Positions 6,779 through 17,300 of a stretch of DNA of 40,080 bases are shown here, one piece after another. A program made the position numbers and the translations under genes. The stretch is from the NCBI GenBank assembly GCA_964578485.1, contig CAZODA010000028.1, forward strand, positions 1 to 40,080, given 5' to 3'. Each line of letters begins with the position of its first letter. Within the stretch, counting starts at the first letter, position 1. Source of the DNA: CAZODA01 sp964578485 (GTDB lineage Bacteria > Bacteroidota > Bacteroidia > Bacteroidales > Marinilabiliaceae). The notes beneath the pieces were generated by a model. It ran no database searches. It was not told the DNA's origin and worked only from the letters and a program-made list of their open reading frames with translations.

Positions 6779-8959
6779 ATGACAAAACAGATCAATTTAA
6801 ATGCTCATTTAAAAGAACATTTTGGTTTTGATACCTTTAAGGGTAATCAGGAAGAAATTATAAAAAGTGTACTTCAGGGTCACGACACCTTTGTATTAAT
6901 GCCCACAGGCGGAGGCAAATCCTTATGTTATCAACTTCCGGCAATAATTTTAGATGGAACTGCAATAGTTGTTTCTCCCTTGATTGCTTTAATGAAAAAT
7001 CAAGTAGATGCTATGCGTAATTTTAGTGAAGATGACGGGGTTGCCCACTTTTTAAATTCATCTCTCACTAAAACAGCTATTGCCCAGGTAAAAGAAGATG
7101 TATTAGCCGGTAATACAAAGTTATTATATGTTGCCCCCGAATCACTCACAAAAGAAGACAATATTCTCTTTTTTAAACAGGTTAAAATATCCTTTTATGC
7201 TGTTGATGAAGCTCATTGTATTTCAGAATGGGGGCATGATTTTCGTCCTGAGTACCGACGGATCAGACCAATAATTAATGAAATAGGAAATGCTCCTGTT
7301 ATAGCTCTTACTGCCACTGCTACTCCCAAGGTGCAACATGATATTCAAAAGAACTTGGGTATGGTTGGCGCTCATGTTTTTAAATCCTCTTTTAACAGGC
7401 CAAATCTTTATTATGAAATACGTCCCAAGGGAAATGCATCCAGGGATATCATTAAAATTCTTAAAGAGAATCAAGGTAAATCTGCTATTATTTATTGCCT
7501 TAGCAGAAGAAAAGTTGAAGAACTTGCAGAAATGCTAAAGGTAAACGAAATAAAAGCCTTAGCCTATCACGCCGGTATGGATGCAGCTACCCGATCAGAC
7601 AATCAGGATAAATTTCTCTTTGAAGAGGTTGATGTAATTGTTGCTACTATTGCCTTTGGTATGGGAATTGACAAACCCGATGTACGTATGGTAATGCATT
7701 ACGATATACCTAAGAGTTTAGAGGGCTACTATCAGGAAACAGGAAGAGCAGGTCGTGATGGTGGTGAAGGAAGGTGTATAACTTTTTATTCATACAAAGA
7801 CATACAGAAATTAGAAAAATTTATGCAAGGGAAGCCTTTGGCTGAACAGGAAATAGGCACGCAACTACTTTTAGAAACTGTTGCTTATGCAGAAACTTCC
7901 TTATGTAGGAGAAAGGTTCTTTTACATTATTTTGGCGAAAATTATACTGAAGACAATTGCGACAACTGCGATAATTGTCTAAATCCCAAAGAAGAGTTCG
8001 ACGGGCAAGAAGCTATTCTTCAGCTGCTTGAACTTATTGATGTCATTAAAGAAAGATTTAAAGCTGATCATGTTATCGATATACTTTTAGGAGTAAAAAC
8101 AAGTAGTATTACATCGTATCAACATCATGAGCTTGAAGAGTTTGGCAGTGGAAGTGAAAACGATGAGAAATATTGGCATGCCGTTATACGTCATGCTATG
8201 GTTGAAGGACTAATATCAAAGGATATTGAAAATTATGGATTGTTAAAAATCAGTGAAAAGGGTGAAAAATATATGAATGCACCTTATACTATAATGCTAA
8301 CAAAAAACCATGATTATGATGAGCTTGAAGAAGACTCGCTTGCAACAACAGGTACTGCAGCTGTTGATCCTGAATTATTTTCCATGCTAAAGGATTTACG
8401 CAGGCAAATTTCCAAGAAGCGCAATTTACCACCTTTTGTAATTTTTCAAGACCCTTCCTTAGAAGCAATGGCAACCTTTTATCCCATTTCTATAGATGAG
8501 CTTCAAAATATGCCGGGTGTTGGTGCCGGAAAGGCAAAAAGATTTGGAAAAGAATTTATTGAATTAATAGCCAAGCATGTTGAGGAGAATGAACTTGACC
8601 GACCTATTGATTTAGTGGTCAAATCTGTTGCCAATAAATCGAAAATGAAAATATCCATTATCCAAAATATAGATCGCCAGGTGCCTCTTGATGATATTGC
8701 CAGAAGCAATGGTATTGAAATGAGTGAAATTCTCAAGGAACTTGAATCGATAGTTTATAGTGGCACCCGCATTAATATCGATTATTATATAAATCAGGTA
8801 ATGGATAAGGACCACAGCGACGACATTTTCCTCTACTTTAGGGAAGATGCTGAAACTGATGATATAGATTTGGCCCTTGAAGAGTTAGGTGAAAATGAAT
8901 ATTCTGAAGATGAAATAAGAATGGTACGTATAAAATTTATTTCAGAAATAGGAAATTAG
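6779..8959 (+). CDS. recQ: ATP-dependent DNA helicase RecQ
   Basis: 3'-5' DNA helicase for recombination and replication-fork repair. Walker A PTGGGKS is at 42-48, DEAH at 143-146, and motif VI ETGRAGRDG near 320-328. The RQC zinc site uses Cys at about 376, 394, 397 and 400. A winged-helix region follows, then an HRDC domain at about 530-605 containing NMPGVGAGKAKRFGKEFIE. Length 726 aa: about 110 residues follow the HRDC domain, a helical acidic tail seen in Bacteroidota RecQ proteins. It ends in a convergent overlap of 3 bp with the next minus-strand gene. I found no consensus promoter upstream. Confidence 0.96.
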   Translation: MTKQINLNAHLKEHFGFDTFKGNQEEIIKSVLQGHDTFVLMPTGGGKSLCYQLPAIILDGTAIVVSPLIALMKNQVDAMRNFSEDDGVAHFLNSSLTKTAIAQVKEDVLAGNTKLLYVAPESLTKEDNILFFKQVKISFYAVDEAHCISEWGHDFRPEYRRIRPIINEIGNAPVIALTATATPKVQHDIQKNLGMVGAHVFKSSFNRPNLYYEIRPKGNASRDIIKILKENQGKSAIIYCLSRRKVEELAEMLKVNEIKALAYHAGMDAATRSDNQDKFLFEEVDVIVATIAFGMGIDKPDVRMVMHYDIPKSLEGYYQETGRAGRDGGEGRCITFYSYKDIQKLEKFMQGKPLAEQEIGTQLLLETVAYAETSLCRRKVLLHYFGENYTEDNCDNCDNCLNPKEEFDGQEAILQLLELIDVIKERFKADHVIDILLGVKTSSITSYQHHELEEFGSGSENDEKYWHAVIRHAMVEGLISKDIENYGLLKISEKGEKYMNAPYTIMLTKNHDYDELEEDSLATTGTAAVDPELFSMLKDLRRQISKKRNLPPFVIFQDPSLEAMATFYPISIDELQNMPGVGAGKAKRFGKEFIELIAKHVEENELDRPIDLVVKSVANKSKMKISIIQNIDRQVPLDDIARSNGIEMSEILKELESIVYSGTRINIDYYINQVMDKDHSDDIFLYFREDAETDDIDLALEELGENEYSEDEIRMVRIKFISEIGN

Positions 8960-10998
8960 AATCTTTTGCGTAGCTGAAAGCGAAGTTCCCTACTCACATT
9001 CCCATCTATCATGGTATAGCCCGAACTAATGGCATCACGATTGGAATAATGCCATCGCGAAAATCTCACCCAAAAATCAAGACGATTTATAATAGTCCAC
9101 TTTCCAAGTAAAACCAAGCGGCTGCCCTTGCCATAATATGCCGGTGTACTAAAACTATATAAAACATCAGGTTCATAGGCATAAATTCGTGTGTCATATT
9201 CTTCTACATCCATTATAGCATATAAACCTGTAAGAATCAATCTTCCACTTGGGTTTTTATATTGAATATCCTGTGCGAGATAAAATCCGCCGGGTAATTT
9301 TTTATTTCCGGGTTTACTAACGAAATGCAGGTCCCCCCTTGTAGTAAAGCGCCATTGCTTTGATGGAGTATATCGGCTTTGCAAGCGCCATTGTTTTTGT
9401 ATTTGCTTGCCAACAGGAAAATCCGGTGTTTCAGATGGCTGATCCACTGTCTTTTGACGTAAACGAAACCTTAAGGTATTTTCCCATTCCCGCAATGGTT
9501 GCCAAGTAAGTATGGATAAAAGGTCTATTCCCGAGCCCGGAGATTTTGCCTGATATTTTAACCATGCATGTTCAAAATAATCAATATAACTTACGAAGGT
9601 AAAGCCGGCAGGCAATACAAATTCAAAACCGGTATATAAACCCGATTCACCCGAAAAATGAGTAGCCTCTGTTAATGGTGCCCCTAATGGAGCGTAATAT
9701 TTTAAGGGTATTCTGCGGTAAGCAGAGACTATTTTTATCTGATCCGACAAAGGATAGAGCGCCCCCAACCAAAGGGCCGGTTCAACAGCATTATTAAAAG
9801 CCGCTTCCCCAAAAAAATGTATCTTTTTCCATGAGCCTTCAGCTGCTAACCAACTATTTCGATTTTTCCTTCCACGAAAATAATGCCTATTATAAGTCTG
9901 ACTAACAGGCATCAAAGGGTATTCAAGTATGTACTCCATGTGTCCTGCTTCAAAAATAAAATTAGCTTTATACAATTTCATCTGAGCTCCATAAATTGTT
10001 TCAAGGCTTGTTTTCCTTTGGCTCAGCTCGGTTAATGTTCTATGATAACCATCTGTTTTAATACTTTTTATAAAAGTGTTTCCATTTTCATCTTCATCCA
10101 ATCTACCATCTATTTTTTGAACAGATACAAAAGGCACAAATAAGCAATCGGAATTACCAAAAGCTGCTACTATTCCATTCAACCTTCCTGCTTCCATAAC
10201 CGACAATGAAGGCCTGAATGATGCCTGACGGTTTCGTAGAGAAGTTGTCATTGCTCCTTTACGCGGCGGAATCCCGGATTGTAAAACTAATCCCTGTCCG
10301 GAACTCAAACCATACTGCCCTACAACAATATGCTGAAGGATTTTTTTTGGTTGCCACGATAAATAGCCGGCAACAAAATCCATGGTATTAATCTGATTAT
10401 TGAACATGGGTTCACCGGGGTCTTTTTCGGCAACAAAGCCCATTTTAAAATCTGCCAATGGTTGTAATTCCATTCTGGAATATAATTTCAATTTATTTCC
10501 CTGAAATGGTGTAGTGTCATCATCACGTTTAATATAACCCGAGGGGGTTTCAAGGACCCATTGCGTGCGTAAAAAATAATCTCCCTTAATTTTAAATCTC
10601 CTAAGACTTTCTATTTCAATATCACCGAACTCAATAAATGGAGAAAGTTTTTGAATAAGGGCTTGGTCAAAGCCTTTAACAATTTGAAGATCAAATATAG
10701 AAGTGAAAGCTCCAAACTGATAACGAGAAAACAACAACTCCTCAATTTGCCAATCTGAAAGAAAAAAGATTTTTTCAAAATCTTCCCTTCTCCCCTCATT
10801 GATATTTAAAGGTTTGTGGTATAGCTCTATTAATTGATCTAATAAAACAGAAAAATCGTCGCGTCCTTCAAAATCAGAGGCAAGATTTTCCATCATTTCA
10901 GAAAACCACAATGGTATTTCATCTTCGTTTTGAGAGTTTAACTTAGAGTCAAAAAAGATAATAAACAGTATGACAATTAAAAATTTATACTTTCTCAT
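8956..10998 (-). CDS. Secreted helix-hairpin-helix protein with putative beta-barrel
   Basis: The N-terminus (FLIVILFIIFF followed by a cleavage-like LNSQ) is a signal peptide. Residues about 58-130 carry ComEA-like repeats: PLNINEGRREDFEKIFFLSD, then a segment around DLQIVKGFDQALIQKLSPFI. The remaining 550 residues are rich in alternating aromatic strands (TLRFRLRQ, QWRFTTRGDLHF, FWVRFSRWHYS) and end in RFQLRKRF, which suggests an outer-membrane barrel. Similar proteins in Bacteroidota are annotated only as helix-hairpin-helix proteins, and the function is unknown; DNA uptake is a possibility but unproven. It follows the next barrel gene by 11 bp, so the two probably form one transcription unit. 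Confidence 0.7.
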   Translation of the reverse strand: MRKYKFLIVILFIIFFDSKLNSQNEDEIPLWFSEMMENLASDFEGRDDFSVLLDQLIELYHKPLNINEGRREDFEKIFFLSDWQIEELLFSRYQFGAFTSIFDLQIVKGFDQALIQKLSPFIEFGDIEIESLRRFKIKGDYFLRTQWVLETPSGYIKRDDDTTPFQGNKLKLYSRMELQPLADFKMGFVAEKDPGEPMFNNQINTMDFVAGYLSWQPKKILQHIVVGQYGLSSGQGLVLQSGIPPRKGAMTTSLRNRQASFRPSLSVMEAGRLNGIVAAFGNSDCLFVPFVSVQKIDGRLDEDENGNTFIKSIKTDGYHRTLTELSQRKTSLETIYGAQMKLYKANFIFEAGHMEYILEYPLMPVSQTYNRHYFRGRKNRNSWLAAEGSWKKIHFFGEAAFNNAVEPALWLGALYPLSDQIKIVSAYRRIPLKYYAPLGAPLTEATHFSGESGLYTGFEFVLPAGFTFVSYIDYFEHAWLKYQAKSPGSGIDLLSILTWQPLREWENTLRFRLRQKTVDQPSETPDFPVGKQIQKQWRLQSRYTPSKQWRFTTRGDLHFVSKPGNKKLPGGFYLAQDIQYKNPSGRLILTGLYAIMDVEEYDTRIYAYEPDVLYSFSTPAYYGKGSRLVLLGKWTIINRLDFWVRFSRWHYSNRDAISSGYTMIDGNVSRELRFQLRKRF

Positions 10999-11009
10999 GG
11001 ATTAAAGGT

Positions 11010-11981
11010 TTATTTTTTTGTAGTTAATTTTCCAAATTCATACAACATTCCAAATGCTGAAGAAATTCCGAGAGCTGAATGATAATTAAGCCCTACATCA
11101 AAGGATAAATCCGCCAGTTTAATCCTTGTTCCCAACCCGTAACGAAAAGGAGAAGATGAAAACCCTCCCCTTAATGCAATCTTATCGGCAATATTTTTAT
11201 CAAGAGTAAAAGAAAAAACTGCTTTATTTTCAATTTGTTTTAATACTCCGGTCTCAAGAATTAATCCCTGTGTCGGTTTATATAAAACAGAAGCTGAAAC
11301 TATTGATGGATAATGATCATTGCTGTTATCGGAGTTCCAATTCTCTTGAGAAGGATTAATTACATAAAAGCCCATAACAATATTTTCAAGTGGAATAATC
11401 TGAAAGCCAAAATCTACAATAATTAAATCGAGATTTCGGAGATACAACTGATGGCGAAGAAGATAATTAAACCTTATTCCAAGTCTTAACCAAGGGGCCA
11501 TTTCACGAGCAAAGCTTAAAGCATATTGTTGGATATTATAATTAGTAAATCCATATTGAGAAAAACCACCACCAATTGTAATAATATTTATAGGCATAAT
11601 GATAAACAATGCCCTAGAAGACAACTCTTTTATAGAATATGGGCTTTCATATCCTATTCCGGCTACAGGATGGCTGACCCCGGAAGTACCTGAAGGATTT
11701 GAAAAAAAAGCCCATGCACTATTTTCCACAGCACCCGTACAACCAATAATACAGTCTGCAGGACTATGAAAAAGACTATACTGCGCTTTTGTTGTATCAG
11801 AAAATGAAAGAAAGCCAACTATTAAAAGAATTATAAAATCAGTAAAGGGCCTTTTGAAGAAAAAGAAAAAAGGGAAGTTAATGCATTTGAAGGAGTATAA
11901 ACAGATTTTTATTTTTAAACAGGCTGCTTCAAAAAATAAAATTAAAATATGCATATAATAAACCAGGTTAGAATTAAACAA
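11010..11981 (-). CDS. PorV/PorQ-like outer-membrane barrel protein
   Basis: The mature part begins with an SxxPAD segment and AWAFFSNPSG, the pattern of the PorV/PorQ family (NPAG after an aromatic pair). Repeated amphipathic strands follow (LRLGIRFNYLLRH, FRYGLGTRIKL, SFDVGLNYHSALG). The signal peptide is internal: TDFIILLIVGFLSF then TTKAQ at about residues 47-68. The first 45 residues, including a run of five Phe, look unlike a secreted leader. The true start is therefore uncertain; no ATG, GTG or TTG lies just before the signal segment. Role unknown: some family members belong to the type IX secretion system, but nothing else from that system is nearby. It is upstream partner of the helix-hairpin-helix barrel gene. 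Confidence 0.6.
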   Translation of the reverse strand: MFNSNLVYYMHILILFFEAACLKIKICLYSFKCINFPFFFFFKRPFTDFIILLIVGFLSFSDTTKAQYSLFHSPADCIIGCTGAVENSAWAFFSNPSGTSGVSHPVAGIGYESPYSIKELSSRALFIIMPINIITIGGGFSQYGFTNYNIQQYALSFAREMAPWLRLGIRFNYLLRHQLYLRNLDLIIVDFGFQIIPLENIVMGFYVINPSQENWNSDNSNDHYPSIVSASVLYKPTQGLILETGVLKQIENKAVFSFTLDKNIADKIALRGGFSSSPFRYGLGTRIKLADLSFDVGLNYHSALGISSAFGMLYEFGKLTTKK

Positions 11982-12106
11982 TTACTTTCTACATATCAAA
12001 ACCATATATTTTAGTGTATTACAAAGTAATAAAATGATATTAATAATGCAAGTTCTCACCCTTACTATTAAATAATAAATAAAAAATTGAAATTTCAAAG
12101 TATCTA

Positions 12107-12139
12107 TTGCCGGCATATTCCTCATTTTTTTTACTTTTG
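12107..12139 (+). promoter_or_regulatory. Candidate promoter for hpt-adk-obg
   Basis: TTGC, 21 bases, then TACTTTTG. The -7 box matches TAnnTTTG exactly and the upstream box keeps three of the four bases as TTG. Transcription would start near 12145, about 20 nt before the hpt ATG. The remaining 12000-12106 stretch is AT-rich with nothing recognisable. Confidence 0.5.
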
Positions 12140-12165
12140 TAGCAATTCTATGAAACCATATTTTC

Positions 12166-12699
12166 ATGAAGAAAATACAAATATTAGACAGGCAATTCAA
12201 ACTTTCAATCCCGGAGAGTGACATTAAAAGGGCTGTCGGGGAAATAGCTGAAAAGATTAATAGAGATTTAGCCGGTAAAGATCCGTTGATGATATCTATA
12301 TTAAATGGTTCTTTTATGTTCTCCGCTGATTTACTGAAGCTTATTAAATTCCCCTGCATGATAAGCTTTGTTAAATTAGCTTCATATAAAGGTGTAGGAA
12401 GCTCCGGAAATGTTAAAGAACTTATTGGTTTTGATGAGGATATAAAAGGACGTACCATCCTGTTATTAGAAGATGTTGTAGATACAGGAATTACTATTGA
12501 AAGCTCTTTACAACAGCTTAATTCAATGGGTGCTAAAGAAGTAAAGGTTGCTACACTTTTGTTTAAACCGGATGCCTGCAAAAAAAACATTCAACTCAAT
12601 TACATTGGAATGCGTATTCCAAACGATTTTATTGTTGGATACGGCCTCGATTATAATGGCTACGGACGAAATCTGCCGGATATATATACTGAAATCTGA
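12166..12699 (+). CDS. hpt: Hypoxanthine phosphoribosyltransferase
   Basis: Purine salvage enzyme that joins hypoxanthine (and often guanine) to PRPP, giving IMP or GMP. The PRPP-binding loop LLLEDVVDTGITI is at about 99-111. The upstream SILNGSFMFSADLL segment and the closing DYNGYGRNLPDIY segment are characteristic of type I HPRTs. Length 177 aa, normal. The start at 12166 gives the family-typical N-terminus. It is the first of three plus-strand genes (hpt-adk-obg), with a 48-bp gap to adk, a combination conserved in many Bacteroidota. Confidence 0.93.
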   Translation: MKKIQILDRQFKLSIPESDIKRAVGEIAEKINRDLAGKDPLMISILNGSFMFSADLLKLIKFPCMISFVKLASYKGVGSSGNVKELIGFDEDIKGRTILLLEDVVDTGITIESSLQQLNSMGAKEVKVATLLFKPDACKKNIQLNYIGMRIPNDFIVGYGLDYNGYGRNLPDIYTEI

Positions 12700-12747
12700 A
12701 AACCCGAAAAACTTTATTCATTTTAACTAAATAATTTTTATCTTCTT

Positions 12748-13338
12748 ATGTTTAATATTGTTGTTTTTGGCCCCCCGGGTTCCGGAAAAGGAACTCAAAG
12801 TAAGAAAATTGCTCAAGAGTATAATTTAACACATATTTCAACGGGTGAAATTTTACGTGCCGAAATAAAATCCGGAAGTCAGCTTGGAGTAATAGCTGCC
12901 GCATATATCAACAAGGGTGAATTAGTCCCAAACGAAACTATTATAGGAATACTTAAAAACAATATAAATTCGACAAACAGTACGAGGGGTGTAATTTTTG
13001 ACGGATTCCCAAGGACAGTAGAGCAGGCGGAGGCTTTAAAAAAGATGCTTGCCGGACGAGGACAAAAAATAAATCTTATGTTCAACCTCAAGGTTCATAA
13101 AGAAGAATTGATTGACCGTTTGATGAAAAGAGGGAAGATTTCAGGACGAGCTGATGACAATTATAATACAATAGAAAAAAGAATTCAAATATATGAGTGT
13201 AAAACAGCCCCGGTAATTGATTTTTATATAAAAGAAAAATGCTATAAAGAAATCAGGGGAACAGGCTCCATAGATGATATATTTAACTTGATAAAGGAAG
13301 AAGTTGACTCCTGTATTAAAGAAAAAAATAAAGGGTAA
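12748..13338 (+). CDS. adk: Adenylate kinase
   Basis: Catalyses ATP + AMP to 2 ADP in the cytoplasm. The P-loop GPPGSGKG is at residues 8-15, the AMP-binding segment THISTGEILRAEI near 31-43, and FDGFPRT near 88-94. The LID is short (GKISGRADDNYNTIEKRI) with no zinc Cys, as in the short Bacteroidota-type enzymes. Length 196 aa. It is followed by obg after only 2 bp, so the pair is translationally close. Confidence 0.96.
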   Translation: MFNIVVFGPPGSGKGTQSKKIAQEYNLTHISTGEILRAEIKSGSQLGVIAAAYINKGELVPNETIIGILKNNINSTNSTRGVIFDGFPRTVEQAEALKKMLAGRGQKINLMFNLKVHKEELIDRLMKRGKISGRADDNYNTIEKRIQIYECKTAPVIDFYIKEKCYKEIRGTGSIDDIFNLIKEEVDSCIKEKNKG

Positions 13339-13340
13339 AA

Positions 13341-14345
13341 ATGTCTGGAGGGAATTTTGTTGATTATGTGAAAATATTTTGCCGTTCAGGGCGTGGAGGC
13401 CCGGGATCAGCCCATCTGCGAAGGGAGAAATTCGTGCCGAAAGGTGGCCCCGATGGTGGAGACGGTGGTCGTGGCGGCCATGTAATCATAAGGGGGAATC
13501 GCAACTTTTGGACCTTGATACATTTAAAATATCAACGACATGTTTTTGCAGGAAATGGCAAACCGGGAAGCAAGCAACGATCTTTTGGTGCTGATGGAGA
13601 AGACAAAATAATTGAAGTTCCCCTTGGTACCGTTGTCAAAGACGCCGAAAGTAATGAGATAATTTTCGAAATCACCCATGACAAAGAGGAGAGAATATTA
13701 ATTTCAGGTGGACGGGGAGGTTTAGGAAATGTTCATTTTAAATCATCAACAAATCAAACACCAAGATATGCACAACCGGGCGAACCATCAACGGAAATGA
13801 CCGTTATTATGGAATTAAAAATATTAGCTGATGTAGGTCTGGTAGGTTTTCCAAATGCCGGTAAATCAACTTTGCTCTCTGTGCTTAGCGCTGCCAAACC
13901 TAAAATTGCTGATTATCCTTTTACCACTCTCACTCCAAATCTCGGAATTGTGGAATATTATGATTTTCAGTCGTTTGCTATGGCTGATATACCGGGTATT
14001 ATAGAAGGAGCTCACGAAGGAAAAGGATTAGGACTGAGGTTCTTGCGCCATATAGAAAGAAATTCCATATTACTATTTCTAATTGCCGCTGATAGCAAAG
14101 ATATTGAAAATGAATATAAAATATTGATTAACGAACTTAAGCAGTACAGCCCTGAACTTTTAGATAAACAAAAAGTATTGGCAATTTCTAAATCTGACCT
14201 TTTAGATGAAGAATTGATAAAGGAAATATCATTAAGCTTACAGGATATACCGCATCTGTTTATATCTTCAATTACAGGTATGGGATTAACAGAACTTAAA
14301 GATATATTATGGAAAGAATTGCAAAAGCCAATATTAGAAAATTAA
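13341..14345 (+). CDS. obg: Obg family GTPase
   Basis: Essential ribosome-associated GTPase linked to 50S assembly and stress control. The glycine-rich Obg domain (residues 1-158, with GGPDGGDGGRGGHV) precedes the G domain: G1 GFPNAGKST at 169-177, G3 DIPGIIEGAHEGKGLG from 216, and G4 SKSD at 283-286. The Ser in place of the usual Asn of NKxD is, as I recall, common in Bacteroidota Obg. Length 334 aa, without a long C-terminal extension. Its stop lies 1 bp from the stop of the convergent HTCS gene. Confidence 0.96.
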   Translation: MSGGNFVDYVKIFCRSGRGGPGSAHLRREKFVPKGGPDGGDGGRGGHVIIRGNRNFWTLIHLKYQRHVFAGNGKPGSKQRSFGADGEDKIIEVPLGTVVKDAESNEIIFEITHDKEERILISGGRGGLGNVHFKSSTNQTPRYAQPGEPSTEMTVIMELKILADVGLVGFPNAGKSTLLSVLSAAKPKIADYPFTTLTPNLGIVEYYDFQSFAMADIPGIIEGAHEGKGLGLRFLRHIERNSILLFLIAADSKDIENEYKILINELKQYSPELLDKQKVLAISKSDLLDEELIKEISLSLQDIPHLFISSITGMGLTELKDILWKELQKPILEN

Positions 14346-14346
14346 T

Positions 14347-17300
14347 TTAACTAAAATATTCACTTGGCGATTTCTTATAAAATTTTTTAAACACCCTGCT
14401 GAAATACTTGGGATCATTAAAACCAACACTGTAAGCGACCTCATTAATAGACATATCTGCACTTGACAATAAAGGAAGGGACTTTTTAAGTCTGTAAATT
14501 GTTATAAAATCATTAGGTGAAAAATCAACCAAGACTTTAAGTTTCTTATATAATAAGGAACGACTGACAAACATTTGCTTCGAGAACATTTCAACATTAA
14601 ATTCAGGGTTAGCAAAAGACGATTCTAAAATATCATATGCCCGGGTTAAAAATTTTTCGTCCAAGGTTTCAGATTTACCATGACCGGGACGTAATTCATC
14701 ACTGCCGGCATACATTATCCTTAATTTACGTCGCATTTCTATCATATTTTTCACCTTGGCATATAAGATATCAAGGTTGAAAGGTTTGGAAATATAATCG
14801 TCAGCACCTGTTTCTATGCCATAAAGCTGATCGTCTAATAATGCTTTTGCAGAAAGCATTATTACAGGAATATGGCTTGTATATAAATTGTTTTTGATTT
14901 GGCGACACATTTCAATACCGTCCATTTCAGGCATCATAACATCACTAATTATAATATCAGGCATTTCCTTCTTTGCTGTTTCATATCCATGCTTTCCATT
15001 TTCGGCAACCAAAACCAAATAATCATCACTCAATGAATTAGCTATAAACAAGGCAAGTTCCTTATTATCTTCAACCACTAAAATTTTATTTTTACTTTTA
15101 TCTTCTTCTTTATTTCCATCCCAGGAATAATCAATTTCAAGTAAATTGTCGGCAAGCGCTTGTACACGAACGTTTAACTCATCATTATCAAATACAGGAG
15201 TTTCAATTATTTCAGAACCCGACAAATCTTCTTTATTTCTTGGTAAGGTTACTATAAAATGACTCCCTTTATTTTCATTCTTTGAAAGCATAATGGTTCC
15301 ATGCAAAGCTTCTACCAACTCACGAGTAAGAGAGAGGCCTATGCCAAAACCTCGTGTACCGTGACCATTCCCGGCTTGATAAAAGCGTTCAAATATTCTT
15401 TCAACTTGTTTATCAGATATACCAATACCGCTGTCGATAACCTCAATGCAAAGTGATGACATTATTTTACCATTACTATTCAATACTTGTTCACCAACAA
15501 CAACTTTTATATTACCACCTTCAGGGGTGTATTTAAAAGCATTAGATAAAAGATTATATAAAATATTTTCCACCTTTTCGGCATCAAACCAACACATAGG
15601 ATCAACCATCACGTTATAAAAATCATACTGTATATCGCGCTGCTGAGCAACAAAGTCAAAAGCATGAAAAACCTCCTTTACATAAGCTACAAAATTAGCA
15701 TGAGCTATACAGGTTTTAAAGTTCCCCGTTTCTATTTTTCGAAATTGAAGTAACTGATCTATCAAAATATTTAAACGCCTGGCATTTCGTTGTACTGTCA
15801 TCAATATTTCATGTGCCTTGCCAGGAAGATGTATTTCCTTAAGTAAACGCTCAACAGGTGAAATAATTAAACTTAGAGGGGTGCGAAATTCATGAGAAAT
15901 ATTAGTGAAAAATTTCATGCGCGATTGATTAATAGACTCAATTTCTTTATTTAAAGAAATTAATTGATCACGCTGTAAAATTATTTCTGAATTTTTATCT
16001 TCCAGTTCAAGTTTTTGCCCTTCAATTAATTCCTTTCGTTTTTGCAAAGACCTGTTCACTCGTTGTAATTCAAGGGCTTGCTCCCTCATTTGCATATTTT
16101 GACTTTCTATTTGTGAGGTACGTTCTGAGACCATTCTGGATAATTTGATTTTTTCCAAAAGCAAACGTTTAGTATGATGACGGATATAAAATATAGTCCC
16201 TGAAATTATAGATATCAATAAACCAATTAGGAACCAGGTTGTTTGCCAAAAAGGAGGTCTGATAGTTATCCATAAATTGCGCTCAAAATTACTCCATAGC
16301 CCTTCACTATTTGTAGATTTAACCCTAAACAAATATTTTCCTCCTTTTAAATTAGAATATGAAGCCAACCTTTGATCAGAAGATAAATTTATCCATTCAC
16401 GATCTACTCCTTCAAGCCTATAGGAATACCGTATTTTATTGGGATGAAAATAATCAAGGGCAGAAAACTCTAATGAAAACATATTATCTTTATATGATAA
16501 GGAAATCTCATCACTCAATGAAAAGGAAAGATCTAAAATATCATGGCCATGTCGTTTTGTTCCAACACCAATCGGTTCACCATAAATGCGAAGGCCCGTA
16601 AGAACTACTTCAGGTTGATAAGTATATTTTGGGAACAAATGAGGGTAAAAGAAATTAAGGCCACTGATATTCCCAAAAAACAATTCTCCGGAAGCCGATT
16701 TTGTTGATGCCGACCAATAAAATTGATTACTCAATAATCCGTCATCGGTAAAAAAAATATCAATTTCCGAACTTGAAGGATTTATCCTTGAAAGGCCATA
16801 ATCAGTACTTACCCATATATAACCAAAATTATCCTGCTCAATAGAATAAATCACATTATTACTCAAACCTTCCGACATGGTAAAATAATCAATATGCAAA
16901 ATATTTTCACCCTCTTTTACAAATCTCGCCAGACCATCTCCATGCGTTCCAACCCAAAGATTACCATTGTCATCTTCTAATAAAGCAGAAACAAAATTAC
17001 CCGGCAATTCGGCAGGGAGATTTCTCCTGCTATTTTTTCTAAAAACAGAAAGGTTACGCTCGGGATAAAGTGCATCATAATCAAGATCCAGACTTTCAGA
17101 AGAGAATTTAAAAAGGCCGTTACGTGTGCCTGCCCATATATTATTATTACTATCTTTTATAAGAACACCTATCTCTTTTATATGTGCAAGAGCATTATGA
17201 GCAGGATCAATAATAATGAATTTTTCTGTATGTAAATCCATAATACCAAGTCCCCCTTCTGTTCCAATAAATAGATATCCTCTATCGTCATATAATAATG

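Noticed and set aside
11982..12590. 202-codon minus-strand open frame antisense to hpt
   Set aside because: It lies opposite the well-supported hpt gene, has no recognisable domain, and its composition is what an antisense frame would give.
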